Shown here piece by piece: positions 27,572 through 36,672 of a stretch of DNA of 64,000 bases; position 1 is the first letter of the stretch; the number at the start of each line of letters is the position of its first letter. The notes under the pieces are model-generated. The model was given only the letters and a program-made list of their open reading frames with translations, did no database searches and had not been told where the DNA came from. Both the position numbers and the translations under genes were made by a program. The DNA comes from Mannheimia cairinae (GTDB lineage: Bacteria; Pseudomonadota; Gammaproteobacteria; Enterobacterales; Pasteurellaceae), in the NCBI RefSeq assembly GCF_028649535.1, contig NZ_JAQSJE010000008.1, positions 140,657-204,656 of the forward strand. Direction: 5' to 3'.

Positions 27572-28663
27572 ATGAAAAAAACAGCATTAGCTATTTTAGC
27601 TTCTAGCGTTGTTGCAACATCAGCATCAGCAATTACGATTTATGACCATCAAGACACTGGCACAAAAATTGATTTTATCGGTTCTGCTCGTATTAAATGG
27701 GAAAGTACTTCAGATAAAGTATCTCCAACAAATGGTCAAACAACTCGTAACCACGTTAATCACACAGTAGATAATAACGGTTCACGTTTTGGTTTTCGCT
27801 TAACTCAACAAGTTGGTCACAGCTTTTATGTTTTAGGCCGTGTTGAATGGCGTATGCGTGGTGATTCAAGCTCACAACATAATTTTGACCACCTTTATAC
27901 TCGCCAACTTTATGCAGGTATCGGTCACGCACAATATGGTGAATTAACTTACGGTAATATGACAAATATTGCTGATGAAGTTAAACAAACCGATTTACCA
28001 AATACATTAAGTTTAAGTGATGGTTTATTAACAGGTGTTTCTCGTCGTACAGTACAATATACTTACAGAGGTATTGAAGGCTTAAAACTTGGTGCATTCT
28101 ATGGTGGCAACAGCCAACGTGGAAACGATAATTTAGATTTAGCTAACGAGCGTAAAGATATTTGGGGTGCGGCAGCAATCTATAATTACAAAATCGCTGA
28201 TAACCAAAACTTAAAATTAGCAACTGGCGGAACACGTGAACGTTTTAAACAAGGTTCTGGAGATTATGAGCGTAACGCATTTGCATTCGGTACAGCCTAT
28301 ACCTATGGTAAAACAACTATCGGTTTAGATTTAGAGCGTCGTGAAACAGAAGACCAAGTAACTATTGGTAACAAACGTGTTGAAAAAGAAGTTCGTACTG
28401 TATTATTCCACCGTTTAACTGATCAGTGGAATGCTTATACAATGTATGCGTACAAAGAAAATAAATTAAATTCAGCTAACAACCTAGATACTAAAGTGAA
28501 AAGAAACCAATTTATGTTAGGTACAGAGTACTATATTGTGCCTAAACACTTAAAAGGTTTTGTTGAATGGCAAGCAACACGTGCTAAACACTATGAAAAT
28601 AATGCTCAAACCAAAAAATCTCGTAATTACACAACTGTTGTAGGCTTAAGAGCTTATTGGTAA
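27572..28663 (+). CDS. Outer-membrane porin (OmpP2-like, Gram-negative porin family)
   Basis: A general diffusion porin. The 363-residue precursor has a signal peptide ending SATSASAITIYD. It continues with alternating strands: RIKWES, NGSRFGFRLTQQVG, YVLGRVEWRMRG, RQLYAGIGHAQYGELTYGN, and ends in an aromatic residue-containing strand VVGLRAYW, with Trp as terminal residue. This last strand is the outer-membrane assembly signal. Ribosome-binding site GGAG is 8 bases upstream, and a possible promoter (TTGTTT at 27508, TAGACT at 27531) precedes it. The tight -NYTTVVGLRAYW end supports a complete gene. Confidence 0.88.
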   Translation: MKKTALAILASSVVATSASAITIYDHQDTGTKIDFIGSARIKWESTSDKVSPTNGQTTRNHVNHTVDNNGSRFGFRLTQQVGHSFYVLGRVEWRMRGDSSSQHNFDHLYTRQLYAGIGHAQYGELTYGNMTNIADEVKQTDLPNTLSLSDGLLTGVSRRTVQYTYRGIEGLKLGAFYGGNSQRGNDNLDLANERKDIWGAAAIYNYKIADNQNLKLATGGTRERFKQGSGDYERNAFAFGTAYTYGKTTIGLDLERRETEDQVTIGNKRVEKEVRTVLFHRLTDQWNAYTMYAYKENKLNSANNLDTKVKRNQFMLGTEYYIVPKHLKGFVEWQATRAKHYENNAQTKKSRNYTTVVGLRAYW

Positions 28664-28751
28664 TAACCATATAATATGTGACTATCCTATTTATCTGGCT
28701 AATATTAAATAGGTAAATAGTGTTACATATTTATTTCAATCATTAACATAT

Positions 28752-28787
28752 AAAGCTGATTCTTATTTAATTAGAATCAGCTTTTTT
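28752..28787 (+). terminator. Terminator after the porin gene
   Basis: AAAGCTGATTCT (28752-28763) pairs with AGAATCAGCTTT followed by TTTT. It ends the monocistronic porin transcript. The following gap to lctP (to 28972) is AT-rich with a purine-rich stretch and no further gene seen. Confidence 0.88.
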
Positions 28788-28918
28788 ACGTATAACGCAC
28801 AAAATGTTAGTAAAAAGTAACTAAAAGTGATGTTTTTTTCTTCTCTTGGTTAAAAAAAGTTTGAAGGAGATCACAAAACAACAACAAACGAATTACACAC
28901 TTCTATTTTCGGAGTAAA

Positions 28919-30577
28919 ATGCCTCTCACTCTACTAATAAGATTATTTTTTTCATCAAAAAAGAGGTGTTCTATGGCGCTATTTCTAAGCGTTTTCCCGA
29001 TTGTTTTACTTATTTATTTAATGGTAAAACGTAATGCTCTGCCATCTTATGTGGCATTACCACTCACTGCAGCGTTAATCTTTATCTTGCAATTAACTTA
29101 TTTTGGTAACGACTTCACTCTTGTTATGGCTAATATGATCGCCGGACTTGGTGATGTACTCACTCCAATTACTGTTGTTTTTGGTGCTATTTTATTTAAC
29201 CGCTTCTCAGAGGTATCTGGTGCAACAAATACAATGCGTAAATGGCTAGGGGCAATTAACCCAAACCCTATTGCACAGTTAATGATCATCGGTTGGGCAT
29301 TCGCCTTTATGATTGAAGGAGCTTCTGGCTTCGGTACACCAGCTGCCATTGCAGCCCCTATTCTTGTAGGCTTAGGTTTTCCGCCATTAAAAGTAGCAAT
29401 GTTAGCACTTGTAATGAACTCTGTTCCTGTTTCTTTTGGAGCCGTTGGTACACCAACCTGGTTCGGAATGGGGCCTTTATTAAAAGATAATTTATTGACT
29501 GAAGCACAAGTGCTTGAAATTGGTTCAATGACTGCTCTTATTCACGCAATCACTGCATTAATTATTCCATTAATGGCTCTGCGTTTAGTTGTATCTTGGA
29601 AAGAAATTCGTCAAAACCTCGTATTTATCTACATTAGCATACTTGCTTGTGTTGTACCATACATCATTATTGCTCAATTTAACTACGAGTTCCCATCACT
29701 TGTTGCTGGTGCAATCGGCTTATTGGTCTCTGTATTTGTTGCTAATTTAGGTATTGGCTTAGCAAAATCAGAAAACAATTTAGGTGATGATAAAGCCTCT
29801 TTTGGAGAAGTTGCAAAAGCGTTATTACCAACAGGTTTGTTAATTGCCATTTTAATTGTTACACGTGTTCAACAATTACCATTTAAAGCGTTGATGAATG
29901 ATGCGACAACTTGGATTGCAAGCTCCGTTGGTTTTGCGAACTTTGAAATTAGCCAAGGTCTTATTTTTGCCTTAAAAAATATTTTAGGTACTAATGTGGC
30001 AACAAGCTACAAATTACTCTATGTGCCAGCATTAATTCCATTTGTTGTAACGGTATTAATTTGTATCCCTATTTTTGCAGTCTCAGGTAAAAATACAGCA
30101 AATATCTTCTCAACCAGCTTTGCTCAAATTAAAAAGCCATTCCTAGCCTTATTAGGTGCATTGATTATGGTAAAATTAATGCTAATTGGTGGACAAGAAT
30201 CAATGGTACAAATTATTGGTCAAAGTTTTGCCGTTGCAACAGGTGAATACTGGACATTATTTGCTTCTTTCTTAGGTGCAATAGGTTCATTCTTCTCTGG
30301 TTCAAATACTGTATCTAACTTAACTTTTGGTACTGTGCAATTTGCTACTGCACAAGCAACAGGTTTATCTGCTACCTTAATCTTAGCATTACAATCTGTT
30401 GGTGGTGCAATGGGTAATATGGTATGTATTAATAACATCGTTGCAGTATGTTCTGTATTAGGTATTGAGAAACAAGAAGGTAACATTATTAAGAAAACTG
30501 CTGTACCTATGTTTGTTTACGGTGCGATTGCCGCAATAGCCGCACTCTTTATTGTTCCTTTATTCTATACTCTTTAA
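28919..30577 (+). CDS. lctP: L-lactate permease (LctP family)
   Basis: A proton-coupled lactate transporter with about 12 or more membrane helices. The family core is visible in MIEGASGFGTPAAIAAPILVGLGFPPL, NSVPVSFGAVGTPTWFGMG and FFSGSNTVSNLTFGTVQF. Two starts are possible: ATG 28919 (GGAG six bases upstream, 552 residues) and ATG 28973 (AGAGGTG upstream, 534 residues beginning MALFLSVFPIVLL). The second better fits the usual length. The lutABC oxidation genes follow behind a hairpin, so import and use of L-lactate are encoded together. Confidence 0.93.
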   Translation: MPLTLLIRLFFSSKKRCSMALFLSVFPIVLLIYLMVKRNALPSYVALPLTAALIFILQLTYFGNDFTLVMANMIAGLGDVLTPITVVFGAILFNRFSEVSGATNTMRKWLGAINPNPIAQLMIIGWAFAFMIEGASGFGTPAAIAAPILVGLGFPPLKVAMLALVMNSVPVSFGAVGTPTWFGMGPLLKDNLLTEAQVLEIGSMTALIHAITALIIPLMALRLVVSWKEIRQNLVFIYISILACVVPYIIIAQFNYEFPSLVAGAIGLLVSVFVANLGIGLAKSENNLGDDKASFGEVAKALLPTGLLIAILIVTRVQQLPFKALMNDATTWIASSVGFANFEISQGLIFALKNILGTNVATSYKLLYVPALIPFVVTVLICIPIFAVSGKNTANIFSTSFAQIKKPFLALLGALIMVKLMLIGGQESMVQIIGQSFAVATGEYWTLFASFLGAIGSFFSGSNTVSNLTFGTVQFATAQATGLSATLILALQSVGGAMGNMVCINNIVAVCSVLGIEKQEGNIIKKTAVPMFVYGAIAAIAALFIVPLFYTL

Positions 30578-30595
30578 TATCTAAATAAGTAAAAA

Positions 30596-30632
30596 GAAAG
30601 GAAGTAGCTCTTATCTACTTCCTTTCGCTATT
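30596..30632 (+). terminator. Hairpin between lctP and lutA
   Basis: GAAAGGAAGTAG (30596-30607) pairs perfectly with CTACTTCCTTTC (30615-30626); the T tract (GCTATTTT) is weak. It may set the ratio of permease to the lut enzymes. Confidence 0.6.
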
Positions 30633-30685
30633 TTAGAGTATATTTTTGAGTTTAATTCTTATTTTTATTTATTGTGGGAGTTCTT

Positions 30686-31417
30686 ATGAACGTTAATTTT
30701 TATGTTACCTGCATTGCAGATATTGTAAAAGCAGGTGTCGCTAAAAACAGCGTACTTTTACTAGAAAAACTAGGCTGTAATATTACCTTTTTAGAAAAAC
30801 AAGGCTGTTGTGGACAACCGGCAATCAATAGTGGCTATACCAAACAAGCTCTTCCTGGAATGAAAAGTTTAGTAGAAACATTCGAAGTTAATGATTACCC
30901 TATTGTTGCACCTGCTGGCTCTTGTGTTTATGCCATTAAAACCTACCCTGAACATTTTGAAAGATTTGGTGAAACCAAATGGGCTGAAAGAGCAAAAAAA
31001 GTTGCAGATCGATTCTATGATTTAACAGACTTCATTGTAAACAAACTTGGAGTAACTGATGTCGGGGCAACACTTCCTGGTAAAGCTGTATATCATCCTT
31101 CTTGTAGCCTCTTTCGTAAATTAGGTATTGTTGATGAGCCTTTAACTTTATTAAAAAATGTAAAAGGCCTCCAACTGATGCCAATACACAATCAACAAAC
31201 TTGTTGTGGTTTTGGCGGTACATTCTCTGTAAAAATGGCTGAAATTTCAGGTGAAATGGTAACAGAAAAAGTAGTTAATGTGATGGAAGCTGAGCCAGAA
31301 TACTTAATTGGTGCAGATGTAAGTTGCTTAATGAATATTGGTGGCCGTTTAAGCCGTGAGGGGCATCCTGTTAAGGTAATGCATATTGCAGAAGTATTAA
31401 TGCAGGAGGGGAAATAA
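30686..31417 (+). CDS. lutA: L-lactate utilization protein LutA (Fe-S oxidoreductase)
   Basis: LutA belongs to the cysteine-rich CCG-domain proteins and, with LutB and LutC, oxidises L-lactate to pyruvate. Two CCG motifs are visible: KQGCCGQPAINSGY and QQTCCGFGGTFSVK. Cysteines in PAGSCVYAI and HPSCSLF complete the sites thought to bind Fe-S or a related centre. I use ATG 30686 (GGGAG upstream); a GTG at 30674 is in frame but has no site. It is followed one base later by lutB. Confidence 0.93.
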   Translation: MNVNFYVTCIADIVKAGVAKNSVLLLEKLGCNITFLEKQGCCGQPAINSGYTKQALPGMKSLVETFEVNDYPIVAPAGSCVYAIKTYPEHFERFGETKWAERAKKVADRFYDLTDFIVNKLGVTDVGATLPGKAVYHPSCSLFRKLGIVDEPLTLLKNVKGLQLMPIHNQQTCCGFGGTFSVKMAEISGEMVTEKVVNVMEAEPEYLIGADVSCLMNIGGRLSREGHPVKVMHIAEVLMQEGK

Positions 31418-31418
31418 T

Positions 31419-32825
31419 ATGTCACTAAAAACCAGCAACCTTGCATTTAAAAAACGAGTAGAAACACAAATTGAGAATGAGATGATGCGTAAAGCTATTA
31501 TCAAAGCTCAAGAAACTATTGGTGCAAACCGCCAAAAAATGGTTGATGAACTCGGAAACTGGGAAGAATGGCGTGATTTATCTAAACAGATCCGTAATCA
31601 CGTCTTAGCAAATCTTGATGCCTATTTATATCAATTAAGTGAAAATGTAGCTAAAAATGGCGGGCACGTTTATTTTGCAGAAACGGCAGAAGAAGCCACC
31701 GCTTACATTCAACAAGTTGCAAAACAGAAAAATGCGAAGAAGATTGTAAAATCTAAATCAATGGTAACGGAAGAAATCGGCTTAAATGATGTTCTTGAAA
31801 AAGATGGAATAACCGTTGTTGAAACGGATTTAGGTGAATATTTGTTACAAATCGTTGGCGATAAACCATCTCACATTGTTGTACCAGCAATCCATAAAGA
31901 TCGTCATAAAATTAGACAAGAATTACACGATACCCTTGGCTACCAAGGCCCTGAAACACCTGAGGCAATGACCTTATTTATAAGAGAGAAAATTCGCCAA
32001 GACTTCCTAGAAGCTGATATTGGTATTTCAGGTTGTAATTTTGCGGTTGCAGAAACTGGATCTGTTTGTTTAGTGACTAATGAAGGTAATTTACGATTAG
32101 CAACAACACTACCTAAAACACATATTGCGGTAATGGGAATGGAGCGTATTGCCCCAACCTTCCAAGAAGTTGATGTACTCATCACGATGCTTGCCCGTAG
32201 TGCAGTAGGTGCAAAACTTACCGCTTATAATACTTGGCTAACCGGCCCAAGACTGGAAGGTGAAACCGACGGCCCTGAAGATTTCCACCTTGTTATTGTT
32301 GATAACGGCCGTTCTAAAATTTTAGAAAGTGAGTTCAAAGAAGTATTACGTTGTATTCGTTGCGGTGCTTGTTTAAATACTTGCCCAGCTTATCGTCAAA
32401 TTGGTGGACACGGTTATGGTTCTATCTATCCAGGCCCGATTGGCTCAGTTATTTCTCCATTATTAGGAGGCTATGAGGAATTTAAAGAATTACCATATGC
32501 TTGTTCACTATGTACCGCTTGTAACAGTGTTTGCCCTGTTAAAATTCCACTAGCACAGTTAATTCTTAAACATCGTGAACATATTGCACAAAATGGTATG
32601 ACACCTGCGGCAGAACGTTTATCTATTTTTGGTTTTAATTTTGCTAATTCACACCCAAATGTCTGGAAAGTTGGTGTAAAAGTAGGTGCTAAACTAGCTG
32701 GTAAATTTATTAAAAATGGTAAAGCACCGGTTAATGTTGGTGCATTGGCTGAATGGACAAAAGCACGAGATCTTCCAAGTGCTGAAGGCGAAAGCTTCCG
32801 TGATTGGTTTAATAACAGAGGGTAA
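31419..32825 (+). CDS. lutB: L-lactate utilization protein LutB (Fe-S protein)
   Basis: A 468-residue protein with an N-terminal DUF162/LUD domain (about 60-310, GISGCNFAVAETGSVCLVTNEGN). It has two four-cysteine ferredoxin motifs (CIRCGACLNTCPAYRQIGGHGYG and CSLCTACNSVCPVKIPL) and a C-terminal DUF3390-like region. It transfers electrons within LutABC. Ribosome-binding site GGAGG lies in the lutA 3' end. Normal length and motifs. Confidence 0.95.
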   Translation: MSLKTSNLAFKKRVETQIENEMMRKAIIKAQETIGANRQKMVDELGNWEEWRDLSKQIRNHVLANLDAYLYQLSENVAKNGGHVYFAETAEEATAYIQQVAKQKNAKKIVKSKSMVTEEIGLNDVLEKDGITVVETDLGEYLLQIVGDKPSHIVVPAIHKDRHKIRQELHDTLGYQGPETPEAMTLFIREKIRQDFLEADIGISGCNFAVAETGSVCLVTNEGNLRLATTLPKTHIAVMGMERIAPTFQEVDVLITMLARSAVGAKLTAYNTWLTGPRLEGETDGPEDFHLVIVDNGRSKILESEFKEVLRCIRCGACLNTCPAYRQIGGHGYGSIYPGPIGSVISPLLGGYEEFKELPYACSLCTACNSVCPVKIPLAQLILKHREHIAQNGMTPAAERLSIFGFNFANSHPNVWKVGVKVGAKLAGKFIKNGKAPVNVGALAEWTKARDLPSAEGESFRDWFNNRG

Positions 32826-32830
32826 TTAAT

Positions 32831-33529
32831 ATGGATTTGCAAAATCGTGAAAATTTCTTAAATAAGCTAGCAAACAGAATGGGCAGACCTCGCCAAACTG
32901 TGCCTGCACCAATGCCTGAGTTAGTGAATAATCACCCGACTACTCGCCTAACAGATCGTAATCAAGAGCAACTCTGCAATGAGTTTATTGAATTCTCACG
33001 TATTATGATGGCTGATGTTATTGTGGCGAAAGAAAATGATGTACCGCAAGCAATGCTAGATATTTGTGAAAAATATGGTGGTGGCAACATTATTATTAAC
33101 CAGGATAATCGCTTAGAAACACTTGGAATTATCCCAGTATTACAAGCTAAGTATGATAGCTATTTATGGAATAGTGAACAAGCTGAGTTAAATATTGAAA
33201 AAGCTGAGCAAGCTAATATTGGTGTAGTATATGGTGAATATGGGCTAACAGAATCTGGTGGTGTTGTACTCTTTTCAGATAAAGCCTTTGGTCGCTCCGT
33301 TAGCCTTCTACCTGAGAAATCTGTAGTAGTATTACGCAAGAGCAATATATTACCACGTGTTGCACAATTAGCTAAAATCCTACACGAGAAAGCACAAAAA
33401 GGCGAGAGAATGCCATCTTGTATTAATATTATTTCTGGGCCTTCTGCAACTGCAGATATAGAGCTAATCAAAGTAGTAGGGGTTCACGGCCCTGTGAATA
33501 AGATCTACCTTGTTATTGACGATCTATAA
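32831..33529 (+). CDS. lutC: L-lactate utilization protein LutC
   Basis: Third LUD-family component of the L-lactate oxidising complex, 232 residues. The LUD/DUF162 domain shows GVVYGEYGLTESGGVVLFSD, SLLPEKSVVVLRKSNILPRV and the C-terminal ISGPSATADIELIKVVGVHGP. Five bases separate it from lutB. Two hairpins follow the stop. Confidence 0.94.
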   Translation: MDLQNRENFLNKLANRMGRPRQTVPAPMPELVNNHPTTRLTDRNQEQLCNEFIEFSRIMMADVIVAKENDVPQAMLDICEKYGGGNIIINQDNRLETLGIIPVLQAKYDSYLWNSEQAELNIEKAEQANIGVVYGEYGLTESGGVVLFSDKAFGRSVSLLPEKSVVVLRKSNILPRVAQLAKILHEKAQKGERMPSCINIISGPSATADIELIKVVGVHGPVNKIYLVIDDL

Positions 33530-33540
33530 TCGCTTATCTA

Positions 33541-33610
33541 AGCCACGCACACATTAATAACTCGTGGCTCATTAATAATCTAGCACGGCAATGCCGTGCT
33601 AGTTGCTTTT
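33541..33610 (+). terminator. Two hairpins after lutC
   Basis: AGCCACG (33541-33547) pairs with CGTGGCT (33563-33569). Then CTAGCACGGCA (33580-33590) pairs with TGCCGTGCTAG (33592-33602), followed by TTGCTTTT. The second is the likely terminator; its loop is a single base, so in practice the innermost pairs stay open. Confidence 0.6.
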
Positions 33611-33634
33611 AAACATTCTAAATATACATTTAGA

Positions 33635-34336
33635 TTAATGCGAAGCAGTATTTTGCAATTTTGTCCAGTTCCAGAAACCATAAATTGCATTCAACAAGAA
33701 TGCTGCATACATCGTATAAACAGACGGGCTATCTGCCCATAACACAATCGAAATAATATTAAGTACAATCCACAATAACCATTGCTCACGATAACGCATT
33801 AGCATTAAAGCTTGTGCTGCTACCACGATAATAGTTGTTAAACCATCTAAACCTGTCGAACTACCGCCGAAGTGATTTAACACCTGCACAAATAGCAAAG
33901 TACCAATAATTAAGAAGGCCAATAAACCAACCCAACCTTTTAAGGTTAGTGCTTTTGCCACCACAACATCATTTCCTTCTTCTTTTTGCATATTGGTTTT
34001 CCATAAGAAATAACCGATAAATTGTGCTGGAATATAAACATATAATGTGGTATTCATTTCGCCTAAAAAGTTATTTGCCCAAGCTACATAAAAATAGCTA
34101 TAAGCAAAAATAAGCCCAAAGAAATAGTTACTAATTTTCCCTTTACTGATGAATACATTACAGATAATGCCTGACACACCTGCAATCATTCCTAAAACAG
34201 GGGCTTTTTCATCTAATGCTTCCATACCCTGCCAAATAATGGCAACAATACAGAAAATTAGAAATGCAGCTTCAAGGGGCTTCCAACCACCAAATAGCTC
34301 ATTTTTTACTTGTTTTAAGGCTGTTTCAAAATTCAT
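33635..34336 (-). CDS. pnuC: Nicotinamide riboside/mononucleotide transporter PnuC
   Basis: PnuC facilitates uptake of nicotinamide riboside, needed for NAD in Pasteurellaceae that lack de novo synthesis. The 233-residue protein has about seven helices and conserved segments: NVFISKGKISNYFFGLIFAYSYFYVAW, YIPAQFIGYFLWK, and QWLLWIVLNIISIVLW near the end. The extended N-terminus (MNFETALKQVKNELFGGWKPLEA) is typical of the Haemophilus type. A perfect TGTGA-N6-TCACA palindrome lies 77 bases upstream of its start. Confidence 0.94.
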   Translation of the reverse strand: MNFETALKQVKNELFGGWKPLEAAFLIFCIVAIIWQGMEALDEKAPVLGMIAGVSGIICNVFISKGKISNYFFGLIFAYSYFYVAWANNFLGEMNTTLYVYIPAQFIGYFLWKTNMQKEEGNDVVVAKALTLKGWVGLLAFLIIGTLLFVQVLNHFGGSSTGLDGLTTIIVVAAQALMLMRYREQWLLWIVLNIISIVLWADSPSVYTMYAAFLLNAIYGFWNWTKLQNTASH

Positions 34337-34403
34337 ATTTCCTCCTAAGATAAATTTTAGAAGGCAATTATACTCCTCTCTGAGTAGAAAACATAAAAAA
34401 GAA

Positions 34404-34437
34404 CTGATATTTTGTGATGATTCTCACAAAATATCAG
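34404..34437. promoter_or_regulatory. 14-bp inverted repeat with CRP-type core upstream of pnuC
   Basis: CTGATATTTTGTGA (34404-34417) and TCACAAAATATCAG (34424-34437) are perfect inverted arms around TGATTC. The core is TGTGA-N6-TCACA (34413-34428), the symmetric CRP consensus. On the minus strand the repeat is followed by TTCTTTTTT, so it could instead be a second terminator for the efflux gene upstream. Confidence 0.6.
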
Positions 34438-34452
34438 CCTTAGGGTTTAGAT

Positions 34453-34481
34453 AAAAAAATGGGTTCGACAATTCGAACCCA
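34453..34481 (-). terminator. Terminator of the efflux lipoprotein gene
   Basis: On the minus strand TGGGTTCGA and TCGAACCCA form a perfect 9-bp stem followed by TTTTTTT (34459-34453), about 20 bases after the stop codon. Confidence 0.88.
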
Positions 34482-34500
34482 ATATTTTACAAACTAGATT

Positions 34501-35898
34501 TTATCTTGCTTGATATTTACCCGCCATCGCTTGGTAAACTGCATTTTCATTGGCAAGAATCGTATATTTCGCATTTAAAATTGCAAGTTGTGAGTTACGC
34601 TCGGTATTCATTGCTGCAATCCATTCACGGAACTCCGACACACCTTGCTCATAACGGTTTTTGTAATACGAACTAATTCGCTTATCGTGGTTGTAGGTAT
34701 CTTGCAACATTTTTAATGAGCTTCTAGATTGCGTATAAGTGTAATAATGGCGATCAATTTCATTTAATGCTGACGTGATAGTTTGTTCATAATTTAAACG
34801 AGCAGTCACATAATCAGATTCTGAAATTTTCACATTATTTTTTACACGGTTCCAATCTAAGAATGGTAAATCAAATGAAATTACCCCACTACCCACAGGG
34901 TTGTCAGCCACGTTACCTAAAGTTCTTGCACTGCCAGCAATAGAGCCGCCAATAGTTAAAGTTGGGAACCAGCTTTTTTCGGTTGCGGTTAATGTTTTGA
35001 ATGCACTTTGTAAACGCTGTAATGCACCCACTACATCAGGACGATTTGCAATAGTTGAAACCGGCACATTTAAGTCCACACCTTGTAATTTCACATTCAT
35101 CACATTCGGATAACGGATATTAAGCGGAGTATTTGGGTGAATATTTAACAAATTACGTAAAGTTTGCTCTGCAATTTTTTGATTGGTACGTAATGAAATT
35201 ACATTATTTCTCGCATTTAAGACCGCTTGTTGAGCTTGATCTACCGCTAATCGGTCGATTGCACCGGCACTTAATTTATTGTTTAAAATGCGACTAATTT
35301 GCTCATAATCTTTAATGCTTTGTTCGGTAATACGAATCGCATCACGGTAATAGGCTAGTTGGTAATAAGTCGATACTACAGAGTTAATAAGCGATAAACG
35401 AGTCGCTTTTAAATCCTCAATCGTTGCTTTATGAACCCACTCCGCAGCACTTGCGGTGTCCGCTAAACGTTTCCATAAATCAATGGTATAACTTAAGTTA
35501 AATGCAGCTTGACTTGCGACTTTTGAAACACCTGTCGATACATTATTTGAACTTGAACCAACACCTTTTGCAGCACTTGTTGAACCAGAACCACTAAAAG
35601 TTGGCACCAAATTTGCACCGACTAAATTAGCATTATAAAGTGCCTTATTAACTGCAATTCCGCTTTTCGCCAGATCAAGGTTATTTTGAATAGCTAAATC
35701 AACAATACGTCTTAATTCCGAATCGTTATAGCCTAACCACCATTGCTCATTAATAGGGTATTGTTTTGTGATGTCATCATAGCTTTGATAGGTTTGCGTT
35801 GCTTTTTCAAGGCTACCATCATTACTCATATTCCCTGTTGTACAAGCGGTTACCGCAATAGATAGCACCACAGAAAATGCCAATTTAGAGAGTTTCAT
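34501..35898 (-). CDS. TolC-family outer-membrane efflux lipoprotein (NodT type)
   Basis: A 465-residue outer-membrane factor that forms the exit duct for tripartite efflux pumps. The lipoprotein signal ends at AVTACTT (lipidated Cys19). Two outer membrane efflux protein repeats follow: NEQWWLGYNDSELRRIVDLAIQNNLDLA, LSYTIDLWKRLADTA, and the second half PNRPDVVGAL-type region (STIANRPDVVGALQRLQSA) with FDLPFLDWNRVKNN. No membrane-fusion or RND pump gene is adjacent, so it probably serves pumps encoded elsewhere. A palindrome 70 bases upstream may be a TetR-family operator. An uptake signal encodes the lipobox. Confidence 0.88.
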   Translation of the reverse strand: MKLSKLAFSVVLSIAVTACTTGNMSNDGSLEKATQTYQSYDDITKQYPINEQWWLGYNDSELRRIVDLAIQNNLDLAKSGIAVNKALYNANLVGANLVPTFSGSGSTSAAKGVGSSSNNVSTGVSKVASQAAFNLSYTIDLWKRLADTASAAEWVHKATIEDLKATRLSLINSVVSTYYQLAYYRDAIRITEQSIKDYEQISRILNNKLSAGAIDRLAVDQAQQAVLNARNNVISLRTNQKIAEQTLRNLLNIHPNTPLNIRYPNVMNVKLQGVDLNVPVSTIANRPDVVGALQRLQSAFKTLTATEKSWFPTLTIGGSIAGSARTLGNVADNPVGSGVISFDLPFLDWNRVKNNVKISESDYVTARLNYEQTITSALNEIDRHYYTYTQSRSSLKMLQDTYNHDKRISSYYKNRYEQGVSEFREWIAAMNTERNSQLAILNAKYTILANENAVYQAMAGKYQAR

Positions 35899-35967
35899 TA
35901 CCTTTCCTTCATTATTTTGGATAAAAAACGCTGTATTCTAACCAAAAAAGATTTTTCTTTCCAGTTA

Positions 35968-35987
35968 AAATGAACGATTGTTCATTT
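35968..35987. promoter_or_regulatory. Palindromic operator-like site upstream of the efflux gene
   Basis: AAATGAAC-GATT-GTTCATTT is a perfect 8+8 palindrome 70 bases before the efflux ATG and at the end of gmk (gmk stop at 35986). Shape and sequence resemble operators of TetR/AcrR-type repressors. The regulator is not in the window. Confidence 0.5.
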
Positions 35988-36609
35988 AATTATTTAACAA
36001 TTCAGAAATTAATTTTTGGTGCCTAATTTGCTGAGAATTCAAACTTAAACGCTCTGCAACCAAAATTGATTTCAACTCAGCTAAGGCTTGTTTAAAATCA
36101 TCGTTGATAATCACATAATCAAACTCATCATAATGGCTCATTTCCGAAACTGCTTCAGACATACGTTTAGCAATGGTTTCTTCTGAATCTTGCCCACGTC
36201 CGATTAAACGCTTCTCTAACTCTGGCTTAGAAGGAGGTAAAATAAAGATAGTCTTCACATTTGGTACTTTTTCTCGAATTTGACGCGCTCCTTGCCAATC
36301 AATATCCAGAAAAACATCAATCCCTTGTTCAAGGCTACGCTCAATCATCGGCAAGGAAGTACCGTAATAATTGCCAAAAACTTCCGCCCACTCTAAAAAA
36401 TGCCCTTTCTCAATTAAAGCTTTAAATTCATCGTGGGTCGTAAAATAATAATGAACACCATCTTCCTCTGCCGGTCGAGGATTACGTGTGGTATGTGAAA
36501 TAGAAAGTTGCACTTCCGAACGTGGCAAATCAGATAACAATGCGTTAATTAACGACGATTTTCCTGCACCACTCGGAGCTGAAATAATATAAAGATTTCC
36601 TAAACTCAT
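35986..36609 (-). CDS. gmk: Guanylate kinase
   Basis: Phosphorylates GMP to GDP. The 207-residue protein has the P-loop [12 protein letters not shown] (9-20) and the GMP-binding region [21 protein letters not shown]. It also has [23 protein letters not shown] and the lid [13 protein letters not shown]. Normal length. It is followed by the efflux gene on the same strand and preceded by gpt. Confidence 0.97.
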   Translation of the reverse strand: MSLGNLYIISAPSGAGKSSLINALLSDLPRSEVQLSISHTTRNPRPAEEDGVHYYFTTHDEFKALIEKGHFLEWAEVFGNYYGTSLPMIERSLEQGIDVFLDIDWQGARQIREKVPNVKTIFILPPSKPELEKRLIGRGQDSEETIAKRMSEAVSEMSHYDEFDYVIINDDFKQALAELKSILVAERLSLNSQQIRHQKLISELLNN

Positions 36610-36672
36610 TTTCTTAATCTAGATAAAACAGATAAAAATAATGGACAATTTTCATTGTCCATTACGCTAAAA

